Below are positions 19,201 through 26,936 of a stretch of DNA of 64,000 nt, piece after piece. The DNA is taken from assembly GCA_024233005.1 (NCBI GenBank), contig JACKQE010000005.1, positions 124,001-188,000 of the forward strand, written 5' to 3'. Below the pieces are notes generated by a model. It saw only the letters and a list, made by a program, of their open reading frames with translations, made no database searches and was not told where the DNA came from. The stretch is from Akkermansiaceae bacterium. Lineage in GTDB: Bacteria; Verrucomicrobiota; Verrucomicrobiia; Verrucomicrobiales; DEV007. The position numbers and the translations under genes are program-made. The first letter of the stretch is position 1, and every line of letters starts with the position of its first letter.

Positions 19201-19550
19201 TCGAATCCCGACCATTCATGTTCCGGGAGGAAGAGGGCGTCGCTCCCCCAGATGGGCAGTTCCGCATGGAGGTTTTCCTGGGCTTTGATGTGGGGACAGG
19301 TGAACCAGACCCGGCCCATGGGATGCCGCTGCGTCCAGCGTTGGGCGATCAGGCCGGCGTAGAGACTGTGTCCGGCTTCCGCGACATGGTCGAAGATCAC
19401 GGGGCGGCCCGGCGCGGCGGACTCCAGCAGGTCGAGGCGTTCCCGGAGCCCCGGCGCGGCCGCGGACTGGGCGAGAAGCCGGGACGCGGTGCTCCCGGAA
19501 TCCTGCGGGGGAACAGAGGATCGGTGCTTCGGGCCGGAACGTTGGGACAT
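16290..19550 (-). CDS. mfd: Transcription-repair coupling factor
   Basis: A 1086-residue Mfd from the ATG at 19550 (MSQRSGPKH). The frame is open further upstream but overlaps the amidohydrolase gene and lacks homologous content. Domain order: UvrB-like N-terminal module, CarD-like RNA-polymerase interaction domain with GDFVVHLDYGIGKF near 427, Walker A GFGKTE near 580, DEEQRFGVKHKE (motif II) near 680, LTLSATPIPRTL, helicase motifs IIESGVDIPNAN and QLRGRVGR, and the C-terminal TRCF domain. Mfd removes stalled RNA polymerase and recruits UvrA to lesions. The length is slightly under the usual 1150, with the loss at the N-terminus. Confidence 0.95.
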   Translation of the reverse strand: MSQRSGPKHRSSVPPQDSGSTASRLLAQSAAAPGLRERLDLLESAAPGRPVIFDHVAEAGHSLYAGLIAQRWTQRHPMGRVWFTCPHIKAQENLHAELPIWGSDALFLPEHEWSGFEDLLPDPETAAERLATLREIHERRDLPVVLCLASFDEDVPAPGHLSDQITRLQTGQTIDPAAFAAELLEAGYEKTTQVFQRGQFAVRGGIVDVFSWQSPAPVRIELFGDDIDSLREFDVDEQTSVRRLDSVEILLGEANLEHQSRLTDYLGPDDLVVAVECHTPLAAACLMTGAAPESSGAEDFSTACHDNPTGTFEAGDFILQEQKREQFAAQMSAWKADGWTVAMAFNSQGEIDRFTELVDAGHLAEGRLLSLFGTLSRGFTVPAARLAVLSDAEIFGRYQHQRVRRRFQKEAKRRALSDHASITQFARGDFVVHLDYGIGKFLGIRSRETQTREGSRTEEVLEIQYADQARLYVPLDQAHLVSRYIGAGAGKGPELGQLGGKRWAKTRREAEASIMDYAARMLQIQARRQTDTGLSHEPDNKWQWEFENAFIHKETPDQLRAIAETKRDMESPLPMDRLICGDVGFGKTEVAIRAAFKSVMGGRQVAILTPTTVLAQQHWQTFRERMSDFPVRIDLLSRYRTPQEQRQTLADLASGAVDIVVGTHRLISKDIRFKNLGLVVIDEEQRFGVKHKERFKDMFHLVDLLTLSATPIPRTLYLSLMGVKDMSTIDTPPPNRIPVQTSICPFDEKVMKTAIERELARQGQVYLLHNRVSTIDEMAHLVTQLVPGVRVGVGHGQMEDEELEDVMSRFVRQEIDVLVCTTIIESGVDIPNANTIIIDRADRFGLADLYQLRGRVGRSDRRAYAYLMLPRDLMTVGDARKRINAIKEYSSLGAGFKIAMRDLEIRGAGNLLGTQQSGHIAAIGFDLYCQLLKQSVNRLKGEDAGERVDLSVHIDFLCTNEAQYLAHPAGLLPAYIPASYMPGARLRITAYRQLAEATQVEELESLRRDWTDQFGRLPDAAAHLLLLTELKIRASRRGASSLEIRDGKLMVMKKGSYLQIEGKFPRLTGKTNGAKLKHALEWVKEM

Positions 19551-19630
19551 CGCTGGGGGCGAGGGAAGCCCCACTGTCGCCGCTTCGGGAGATTCGGCAA
19601 GACCGGAGACCAGTTTCCGGCGGGATCGGG

Positions 19631-20569
19631 TCAGACGCGGTCTTTCCAGCCGTAAGCGGTGCGGGAATTTTTCCAAAAATAGCGCTCCGGAACCTCCCCG
19701 CCTTTTCCGCCAAAGTAAGCCTCCACAATCTTGAAGACCGTGGCATAGGGCGCGCCGCGGTCCGAGACCGGCCAGTTGCTCCCATAGATGAGGCGTTCCG
19801 GACCGAAGGCCTCCCAGAGGGGATCCAGGATCGGGAGGTAGTAGGCGGGATCCGCCGGAGCGTTGCCAGGGGTCGCTTTGACGCCTTCGACGAGGGCGGA
19901 GACTTTGCAGAAGACCCGGGGGCACTTTCCGGCGGCTTTCACGCCCGCTTTCCATTCCTCCGCGAGCGGCTTGGCGGGATCGCCGGGATTGCCGCAGTGG
20001 TTGATGATGATGGTCAGGTCCGGGAACCGTTCCGCCCAGCGGGCGGCAATGCCGGGGGTGGCGGGACCGCCATTGATGTCGAGGACAAGGTTGGCTTCGG
20101 CGAGCGCCTTCAGCCCGGCCTCATAAGCCGCGGGATCGGCGGGAGCGGCGGCCTCTTTGGAACTGACCCGGATGCCCCGGTATAGGGGATGGGCGGCGAA
20201 GCGTTTCACGTGGGCGGCGAACTCCGGGGTGCCGGGCTCGAGATGCCCGATAATGCCCAGCAGGCGGCGGTCCTGGTCGGCGAGGTCAAGGAGCCATTGA
20301 TTGTCCTCCAACCAGGCGCTGGCCTCGACGACGATGGTTTCCGTGACCCCGAGGGGACCGGCCACCGCCATCCAGTCGTCGGGCAGGACCCGGCGGTGGA
20401 GCGGCGTGTTTTTCCCCGGCCAAGGGACCCCCTGGGGACGCGTCGGGTCGTAGAAATGGGTGTGGCAATCCACGATGCGCCGCGCCGGGGGTGCTGCGGG
20501 TAAAAGTGGTGTCGCCAGTGTCGCGCCGAGGGCGGCGGCACCGTGGAGGAGGGAACGTCGGGTCATCAT
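19631..20569 (-). CDS. Tat-exported amidohydrolase (amidohydrolase_2 family)
   Basis: A 312-residue protein. The N-terminus MMTRRSLLHGAAALG is a twin-arginine signal. The metal-dependent TIM-barrel domain starts with IVDCHTHFYDP (HxH near 35). It contains IIGHLEPG near 108, RGIRVSS near 135, IIINHCGNPGDP near 200 and the terminal metal Asp in LIYGSNWPVSDRG near 272. Related enzymes hydrolyse lactones or decarboxylate aromatic acids; the substrate here is not determinable. It lies 80 bp upstream of mfd in the same direction. Confidence 0.87.
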   Translation of the reverse strand: MMTRRSLLHGAAALGATLATPLLPAAPPARRIVDCHTHFYDPTRPQGVPWPGKNTPLHRRVLPDDWMAVAGPLGVTETIVVEASAWLEDNQWLLDLADQDRRLLGIIGHLEPGTPEFAAHVKRFAAHPLYRGIRVSSKEAAAPADPAAYEAGLKALAEANLVLDINGGPATPGIAARWAERFPDLTIIINHCGNPGDPAKPLAEEWKAGVKAAGKCPRVFCKVSALVEGVKATPGNAPADPAYYLPILDPLWEAFGPERLIYGSNWPVSDRGAPYATVFKIVEAYFGGKGGEVPERYFWKNSRTAYGWKDRV

Positions 20570-20671
20570 GGCAGAGCTGGGGAAAGCCTGCCTTATAGAT
20601 GAGCCTTCCCCCGGTTGGCAAGTTCCGCAGTCGCGGAAAGACCGTTTCCACTCCCGCGGGGAGAGCGGCCA

Positions 20672-20920
20672 TCAGTTCCCCTGACGTCGCCGGTCGTCCA
20701 AACGGTAGACGATACGGGCTTTGTCGAGGTCGTAGGGGGACATTTCGAGCTTTACGCGGTCACCCGCGACGAGGCGGATGAAACGTTTGCGCATCCGGCC
20801 TGAGATGTGGGCGAGGACCAGGTGACCATTCTTGAGTTGCACGCGGAACATGGTGCCAGGGAGGACGGTATGGATGGTCCCTTCGATTTCTACCGCCTTA
20901 TCGTTGTCGTCTTTTGCCAT
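20672..20920 (-). CDS. infA: Translation initiation factor IF-1
   Basis: An 82-residue S1/OB-fold protein. It contains EIEGTIHTVLPGTMFRVQL, HLVLAHISGRMRKRFIRL and GDRVKLEMSPYDLDKARIVYR, the near-invariant IF-1 core that occupies the ribosomal A site during initiation. The ATG at 20920 (MAKDDND) gives the usual N-terminus; an in-frame ATG nine codons upstream is less likely. The C-terminal RLDDRRRQGN is a little longer than E. coli IF-1. Confidence 0.96.
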   Translation of the reverse strand: MAKDDNDKAVEIEGTIHTVLPGTMFRVQLKNGHLVLAHISGRMRKRFIRLVAGDRVKLEMSPYDLDKARIVYRLDDRRRQGN

Positions 20921-21392
20921 TGGGTTGATCAAACACAGGGAGCGCATTCAGGACACCAGTCCTGGAACCAAACTAAGTCACTCCACCGGGAAAACCTTTA
21001 CCATGAAGGCAAATTTGAGAAAAGAAACCCCAATTTTCTCCCGATTCGTGGACTGGAGGTGAAAGGGCGGAACCTTCGCCGCGCTGCTGGGGGGATGCTT
21101 TTACCCTCAGACAGGGCTATCAATCCCAATCGAAAGCAGGCTGGAAACGGCTCCGGCAGGCCGAACCCGCCGGGCCGGAGGACGGGATGGAAGACCGCAG
21201 GAAGGCGTCCGGGCAGGCGGCGATCGGTCCCGTTTCGGAAGGCATCAGGTCGGTGCGTTGCGGATTCGCCGTCAATCCGTTGAAACAATTCTTGACGGGA
21301 AGTGGGAAACCCGTCAGGATGTCCCGCGAAGGTCCTGCGGACGCGTTTCTGAGCGATCCTTGCGGGCACCTTTTTCACCATCAAGCCAACCT
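20921..21392. other. Divergent intergenic region between infA and the DUF1501 gene
   Basis: This is 472 bp without a gene I can support. Short open frames exist on both strands but have no domain content and biased composition. It should hold the infA promoter and a leader for the DUF1501 gene. I see no recognisable riboswitch or RNA gene. Confidence 0.35.
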
Positions 21393-22799
21393 ATGAACGG
21401 ACCCGATCTGACCCGCCGTCAACTCCTGCAGGCCGGCACCCTGAGTGCGCTGAATCTGGCGGTTCCGGGGCTGGTCATGGGAAGTGACAAATTTGACGCT
21501 TCCGGCAAAGCCGTGGCCTCCAAGAAGTCCTGCATTTTTCTGCTGCTCTGCGGGGGACCCAGTCACCTCGACACCTGGGACCTCAAGCCCGACGCGCCGT
21601 CAGAGATCCGCGGTCCCTACAATCCGATCCGGTCCAAAGTGCCGGGAATGCAATTGAGCGAGCTGCATCCCAAGCTTTCCAAAATCACCGACCAATTCTG
21701 CCTGATCCGGTCGATGCATCATCCGGGGCCGATCAACAACCACTTTGACGCCATGCACAACCTGCTGAGCGGGCAGTATGTGGAGCGTGTCCAGCAGGGG
21801 ATCCCGGACAGTGCCCCCTACATCGGCTCGGTGGTCGCGAAGCACCTCCCCAGCGAGCGCAACCTCGTCTCCAATGCTTGGCTGATCAAATGCGTCGGCC
21901 CTCCGGTGTTCTGCGCGCCGAACATTGGCACCGGGGGCTACCTCGGATCCTCTTACGCTCCGGTTTTTGTCGGATCGGCCGACAACCATCCGGCGATGCC
22001 CGGTTTCAAACCTCCCGAGGTTTATGACAAGGTGGATTCCGGACGGATCCAGAGCCGTCATGAACTGCTCTCCACCATCGAATCGGACACCCTGCGCGAC
22101 CATCCCCTCGGACGGGACTGGAATGACTTGCGGGAGATGGCCTTTGACGGGCTGACCCGGGTCGAGGGACGGGAAGCCTTTGAAATGGACCGCGAGCCGA
22201 CCGCCGTGCGGGAGCGCTATGGGATGCATCCGCTCGGACAGAACCTGCTCCTCGCCCGCCGCATGGTCGAGGCCGGCGTGCGGTTCATCACCGTCAATGG
22301 CTGGACCGGTCCGGCTCCCGGCTCGGGCAACGGTCCGCCCAGCTCCAGTTGGGACATGCACGGCGGCAGCATGGGCATGGGCAACGCCTTTGGGACGGGA
22401 TCCTATGGCATGGGATGGTGCCTGCCCCGGCTCGACCAGGCCCTGTCCGCCTTGCTGACCGATCTGAAGGAGCGCGGCCTGCTCGAGGACACGCTGGTCG
22501 TCGCCATGGGAGAGTTCGGGCGGTCGCCAAAAATCCAGACCAAGGGACCGCCCGGGCGCATCCACTGGCCCCAGTGCTTCTCGGCGATCGTGGCCGGGTG
22601 CGGAATCCGCGGCGGGGCGGTCTATGGCGAGTCTGACAAGACCGGCTCGGTCCCGGTCAGTCACCCCGTGACACCCCAGGATCTTCATGCCACGATCCTG
22701 CATGCGATGGGGGTGCCCTTGTTTGACGCCACCAAGAATACCGGTCTCGCCCGTCCGCAGTTCTCGACAGGCAAGCCGGTGCTCGGCCTGTTCGGTTGA
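21393..22799 (+). CDS. Tat-exported DUF1501 protein
   Basis: A 468-residue protein from the ATG at 21393 (MNGPDLTRRQLLQAG), a twin-arginine signal. The mature part has the DUF1501 hallmarks: FLLLCGGPSHLDTWDLKPDAP near 45, the SMHHPGPINNHFDAM segment near 108, WDMHGGSMGMGNAFG near 320, and VVAMGEFGRSPKIQ near 365. The fold is related to alkaline phosphatase/sulfatase. In PVC bacteria these genes usually pair with DUF1549/DUF1553 cytochrome-type genes, but here it stands alone. The function is unknown. Confidence 0.9.
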   Translation: MNGPDLTRRQLLQAGTLSALNLAVPGLVMGSDKFDASGKAVASKKSCIFLLLCGGPSHLDTWDLKPDAPSEIRGPYNPIRSKVPGMQLSELHPKLSKITDQFCLIRSMHHPGPINNHFDAMHNLLSGQYVERVQQGIPDSAPYIGSVVAKHLPSERNLVSNAWLIKCVGPPVFCAPNIGTGGYLGSSYAPVFVGSADNHPAMPGFKPPEVYDKVDSGRIQSRHELLSTIESDTLRDHPLGRDWNDLREMAFDGLTRVEGREAFEMDREPTAVRERYGMHPLGQNLLLARRMVEAGVRFITVNGWTGPAPGSGNGPPSSSWDMHGGSMGMGNAFGTGSYGMGWCLPRLDQALSALLTDLKERGLLEDTLVVAMGEFGRSPKIQTKGPPGRIHWPQCFSAIVAGCGIRGGAVYGESDKTGSVPVSHPVTPQDLHATILHAMGVPLFDATKNTGLARPQFSTGKPVLGLFG

Positions 22800-22850
22800 C
22801 GGCAGGTCACCGCCCTTCCGGACGAGTGGCAAGGGAATGATCGGACGTTC

Positions 22851-24527
22851 TCAGTTACTAACCAGCACGCTGTATTGGTAGGTGATCTTTTGTTCCGCAC
22901 CTGCCGCCACCGCCAGTTTCCATTCGAGTTGATGGCGGGGATTGACACTGAAGACGCCTTCGTGCCTCAGGGTGTCCTGGGGAGCCAGTTCCGCTTCCTG
23001 GAGTTCGCCCGAGAAGCGAATCCGCATCAACAGCGTGACGGGCTGGCCCCGGTAATTGTGCACCGTGGCGGTGCCTTTCACCGTGGACCGGAAATAGCGT
23101 CTGCCTCCGATCCAGATTTCCTGTTCCCGTTTCCCGGGTTCCTCGACTTCCGTGTGATCGGCCTGCACGCTGAGAGCCTTGGTGATGCGGAGGCAGTTGC
23201 GCTGGCCCGGATTGGTCCAGTCGCTCCGGCTCTGTCCGCGGAATTTTCCCCCATCGCGGATCGTCGCCGAAGCGGTGGTCATGGGGAATTTCAGCGGATT
23301 CTCGAAGGTCACCGCATCCCAGGGATCGTCCGATCCATCAGCGGGAGTCCCCTGCTCGTTTCCGGTGTACTGGCCATGGGCGTTGCGGGTGTCCGGCACC
23401 GTCCATTCGACCACCCGTTCATAGCTGGTTTCGCCTGCCGCGACTTCGAGCGAAAGAGCATCCCCCTTGGCCAGAGTCTGTTTGCCGAGGGATTCAAAAT
23501 GAAGGTCTTCACTGGCCGCTCCCGGTTCCTGGAGATCCGGCAGGGCCATGGCTTCGGCGCCCCGGTTGTTGTAAGCCATGGTGTTCTGCATCATGAGGCT
23601 GGATCCTCCCCGGCCCGGTTGGCTGGACAACTGCCCGAAAAATCCCGCCAAGGTGCTGCCCTGCCAAAGGGGAGAATCGACATGGGAGAAGGCCACATTG
23701 GGGAATCCGGAAATCAACGACAACTCCACGCCGGTAAGGGACATCAGTTCGTTTTTCACCACCGCGGTCTGGTTCAGCCGGAGGGTCTTGGCATCCTTCA
23801 AATCGACAAAATAGGAGGGCGCCCAAGTGGCTCCTTTCGTCAGGTAGGTGATGCGCACCGGTCCCGGTTTGGCAACGACAAAGAGGAGCACTCCTTGTTC
23901 CCGGGTTCCGGCGTCGCGCCGCGGCATTTCCAGCACTTCCACCCGGGTGATACTACCCAGTGAAACGAAGCGCCGTCCTGTGTCCGCCGGCTCCTTGGCA
24001 TCCTCGGAACCCTGCAACACAAGGAATCCTCCCGTCGATGGAACGGGGGCCGGGGGCACGGTGCCGTTGTGCAACCGGGAGGAGTAGCTGAAGGGATCCG
24101 ACTCATACTGGGTGTTCCAAACGCGGGGAGTTTCCTTGGGTTCCGGCATTTTCCAAACGATCCCGGTGATCTCCGCGGGAGGCGTGTTCGGCGCGGTCGA
24201 AAGCGTCAGCCTGACGGTGGCTCCGGCGAGGTCTGTTTGCAGGGTGCCGGTGGGAAGATTCACGCTGTCCGGATCCGCCACTTTGCGCGCGGTGCTCCGC
24301 ACGACGACAGATCCCTCGGACTCGACGAAGAAGGTTCCATGGACACAGCGCGGCGGATCTTCCCACCGATAGATGCCCGGCGCGCCGGCCTCGAAAGAGG
24401 CGTGAACCACGCAGAGTCCGTTTTTGAACAAACCCACGGAATCGATGTTCGGTTGGATCGCGATTTCTTCCGCCGGGAGGGCCCGGGAAGTGGTGATCAA
24501 GAGGAGGAGGAAGGCGGCTCTTTTCAT
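22851..24527 (-). CDS. Exported DUF4139-type protein
   Basis: A 558-residue protein with a Sec signal (1-19, ending LPAEE). The central and C-terminal region has the DUF4139 pattern: ITYLTKGATWAPSYFVDL near 225, followed by VVKNELMSLTGVELSLISGFP near 255, and a C-terminal beta-rich part with KGTATVHNYRGQPVTLLMRI near 490. DUF4139 occurs in the 'mucoidy inhibitor A' family and in many secreted PVC proteins. No catalytic residues are recognised. A Gly/Ser/Met-rich insert near 300-325 is unusual. It converges with the DUF1501 gene. Confidence 0.72.
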   Translation of the reverse strand: MKRAAFLLLLITTSRALPAEEIAIQPNIDSVGLFKNGLCVVHASFEAGAPGIYRWEDPPRCVHGTFFVESEGSVVVRSTARKVADPDSVNLPTGTLQTDLAGATVRLTLSTAPNTPPAEITGIVWKMPEPKETPRVWNTQYESDPFSYSSRLHNGTVPPAPVPSTGGFLVLQGSEDAKEPADTGRRFVSLGSITRVEVLEMPRRDAGTREQGVLLFVVAKPGPVRITYLTKGATWAPSYFVDLKDAKTLRLNQTAVVKNELMSLTGVELSLISGFPNVAFSHVDSPLWQGSTLAGFFGQLSSQPGRGGSSLMMQNTMAYNNRGAEAMALPDLQEPGAASEDLHFESLGKQTLAKGDALSLEVAAGETSYERVVEWTVPDTRNAHGQYTGNEQGTPADGSDDPWDAVTFENPLKFPMTTASATIRDGGKFRGQSRSDWTNPGQRNCLRITKALSVQADHTEVEEPGKREQEIWIGGRRYFRSTVKGTATVHNYRGQPVTLLMRIRFSGELQEAELAPQDTLRHEGVFSVNPRHQLEWKLAVAAGAEQKITYQYSVLVSN

Positions 24528-24711
24528 GGCATCCCAGCATAGCCCCAGAGAACCCTTCCTGTCAGGAGCGGGGTTGTAAAAGGTTTGTCAGGGCAGGGAC
24601 ACCCCGGACAGCCTGCGGGGGGTGGAGTTCCTGGATCGATTGGCAGATCAGCGAATCAGGGCGGGGAGAGAACCCCTCGAGGCGGGGAGGCCGGTCCGCG
24701 GAATTCCTGTG

Positions 24712-25299
24712 TTACGCGCCTTCTGCGCCCCTCGTTGCCGACTCCTGATCCCTGGATCCTTCTCGTAATCGTGCATAGACAACGGCGTCCTGGGAAAGTG
24801 AGGGATTGGGGTGGTGCAATCGGAGGGATCGTTCGCGGCGGAAGCCTGCCTTTTCCAACGCCCGCTGGGAGGACACGTTGGTGGTGAAAGGCATGGCGCA
24901 GAGGCGTTGAATGTGGAAGTGTTGGAAGATGTGGTCGGCGAAACAATGAATTGCCCGTGGCATGATCCCCTGGCCCCGGTGGGACGGAATCAGCCAATAG
25001 CCGAACTCCGCGCTGATCGCTCCCGACTTCAGGTCCCCGTCAATGCCGATCGCGCCAATCAAGACTCCTTCGGGAGCCCGGATGGCGAACATGGTGGTTG
25101 GGGAACCCGACGCCGGCACGCAATGGTCGAGCCACTCCTCGACCGTTTCTCCGGTGCAGGGGCGGGGCATTCCGAGCAGGTGGCGCGAGATTTCCGGATC
25201 CGAAAAGTGATCGAGGAAGGCCGACTTGTCGCTCCGCAGGATGGGGTTCAGGATAAATCCTCCTTCCAGTATCAAAGAGATCGAAGCGTCGTTGTTCAT
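24712..25299 (-). CDS. GNAT-family N-acetyltransferase (RimJ/RimL-like)
   Basis: A 195-residue acetyltransferase. The motifs are in order: LRSDKSAFLDHFSDPEI (N-terminal), GAIGIDGD, AEFGYWLIPSHRGQGIM with the acetyl-CoA pyrophosphate-binding R-G-Q-G near 110, and the C-terminal FTTNVSSQRALEKAGFRRE near 145, typical of the RimJ/RimL subgroup. Members acetylate ribosomal-protein N-termini or small molecules; the substrate is unknown here. Confidence 0.88.
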   Translation of the reverse strand: MNNDASISLILEGGFILNPILRSDKSAFLDHFSDPEISRHLLGMPRPCTGETVEEWLDHCVPASGSPTTMFAIRAPEGVLIGAIGIDGDLKSGAISAEFGYWLIPSHRGQGIMPRAIHCFADHIFQHFHIQRLCAMPFTTNVSSQRALEKAGFRRERSLRLHHPNPSLSQDAVVYARLREGSRDQESATRGAEGA

Positions 25300-25536
25300 C
25301 GGTGCTCCCGGTGGGTGCCGAACGTGGCCCGGTGCGCCACAAGGGCAGGGGCCGTGACGAGGGCGGGGTGGTGGATACTATGACTTCGAACCGTCGCTCA
25401 GGCAAGGAACAGCCCGTGCCGGCATGAGGGGGGCTGGCAAGGACTGCCGGGGAGGTTGCCGGACGCGACCAGGTTCGTTCGACGGATATGGTGAGAATCC
25501 TTGATCTCCTTCCGGGGTTTTCATACCATCTCTGCC

Positions 25537-26874
25537 ATGCGTTTCCCACTCCTTCCCTTTCTGGCTGCCGGTTCTCTTTGGGGGACTCTGGCATTGGCTT
25601 CCGATCCCACATCCTGGCCTCGGTTCCGCGGAGAGAATGGTTCCGGAGTGGCCCAGGGACTGACGTTTCCGGCGCAATGGACCGACTCCGATTTCCGCTG
25701 GAGGGTGGACCTTCCTGGCGAAGGCAACGGCTCTCCCGTGGTCTGGGGAGACCGGATTTTCCTTCTCACGGGATCGGCTTCCGCTCCCCGCAAAGGGAAA
25801 GGCAAAGGCAAAGGGAAAAAAGTGGCGGAAACGACGACGGATTCCGCGGTGGCGGAAGCGGTCCCGCAGGAATGGCGACCGATGTGTCTCAGCACCCGCG
25901 ACGGTTCGGTCATCTGGGAGGCGACACTGGGAGGGGGGACCTTCCAGGGGCACAAATTCAACAGCCCGGCCAGCTCCACGCCGGCGGTTGACGCGAAGCG
26001 CGTGATTTTCACCTGGGGCACCGCGGAACAACTCACCATGGTGGCCTTCTCTCACGCGGGAGAGAAACTTTGGGAAACCGCGCTCGGGCCGGTGGCGGGA
26101 GGTCACGGCTACGGGGGGTCGCCCGTGTTGTGGAAGGATCTGGTGGTGTTGAACAATGATCAGGAGGATCAAAAGGGAAACCTGCTCGCGGTCGATGCGC
26201 TGACCGGCCACGTGAAATGGACCGTGCCCCGCCACAGCCAGCGCATCAGCTACTCGGTGCCCTGTGTTTTCCAAAGTGGCGGGAAGGATCTGATGATGTT
26301 CACCAACTGGCAGCACGGGTTCACCGTGATCGATCCCGTCGACGGGCGGGTCGTGGCGGAGAAGAGTCTTTTCGACACCAAGACGAACGAGAGGGCCATC
26401 AGCAGTCCCGTTGTGGCGGGCGATCTGATCATCGGCACCTGCGGCTTTGCCGCGAATCCCAAGCAGTGTGTCGCGGTGCGGTATGAAGAGGGGACGGGGA
26501 TCGTGCAGGCTTGGCGGATCGACCGGAACGTGCCGCACATTCCCTCGGTGCTCGCCCTCGGAGAACGTGTTTTTCTTTGGGATGACTCCGGGATCGTGAC
26601 CTGCGTGAAGCGGGCCGATGGGGCCGAAGTGTGGAAGGCTCGGCTGCCCGGGATCGAAGGGAAGTGTTTCGGATCGCCCGTCAGTGATGGAACCAAGATT
26701 TTCTGTGCGGACGAAACCGGCAATGTCCATGTCATCGCGGTGGCGGACGAACTCCAAACGCTGGGCATGAACCGCCTCGGGGATCTCTGCCGGAGCACTC
26801 CGGCGGTGGGTGACGGAGCCATGTTTGTCCGCACCGCGGGGAAATTGGTGGCCATCAACGCCGCCGGACACTGA
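25537..26874 (+). CDS. Exported PQQ-like beta-propeller protein
   Basis: A 445-residue protein from the ATG at 25537, with a Sec signal (1 to about 22). The mature chain opens WPRFRGENGSGVA, the phrase typical of PVC PQQ-propeller proteins, and contains repeated WD-like blades (GSVIWEATLGG, GEKLWETALG, GHVKWTVPR, GAEVWKARLPG). A Lys/Gly repeat KGKGKGKGKK near 87-96 sits in a loop of the first blade. Family members include quinoprotein dehydrogenases and non-enzymatic scaffolds. The absence of a clear PQQ-binding Cys pair suggests a binding role. Confidence 0.85.
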   Translation: MRFPLLPFLAAGSLWGTLALASDPTSWPRFRGENGSGVAQGLTFPAQWTDSDFRWRVDLPGEGNGSPVVWGDRIFLLTGSASAPRKGKGKGKGKKVAETTTDSAVAEAVPQEWRPMCLSTRDGSVIWEATLGGGTFQGHKFNSPASSTPAVDAKRVIFTWGTAEQLTMVAFSHAGEKLWETALGPVAGGHGYGGSPVLWKDLVVLNNDQEDQKGNLLAVDALTGHVKWTVPRHSQRISYSVPCVFQSGGKDLMMFTNWQHGFTVIDPVDGRVVAEKSLFDTKTNERAISSPVVAGDLIIGTCGFAANPKQCVAVRYEEGTGIVQAWRIDRNVPHIPSVLALGERVFLWDDSGIVTCVKRADGAEVWKARLPGIEGKCFGSPVSDGTKIFCADETGNVHVIAVADELQTLGMNRLGDLCRSTPAVGDGAMFVRTAGKLVAINAAGH

Positions 26875-26936
26875 TTTCTCCCCGGGACGTTCCCGGCGCG
26901 GACCTTTCCCTTTTTCCTCCCATCCTCTGCCCATTC

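Noticed and set aside
16251..19655. Long open frame on the plus strand (1134 codons)
   Set aside because: It is antisense to mfd, has no domain content and the composition of a GC-rich shadow frame (Gly, Glu, Asp and Arg repeats). mfd on the other strand has complete motifs.
20998..21384. Minus-strand open frame of 128 codons between infA and the DUF1501 gene
   Set aside because: It has no domain, is Arg/Pro/Phe-rich, and overlaps the start region of the DUF1501 gene.
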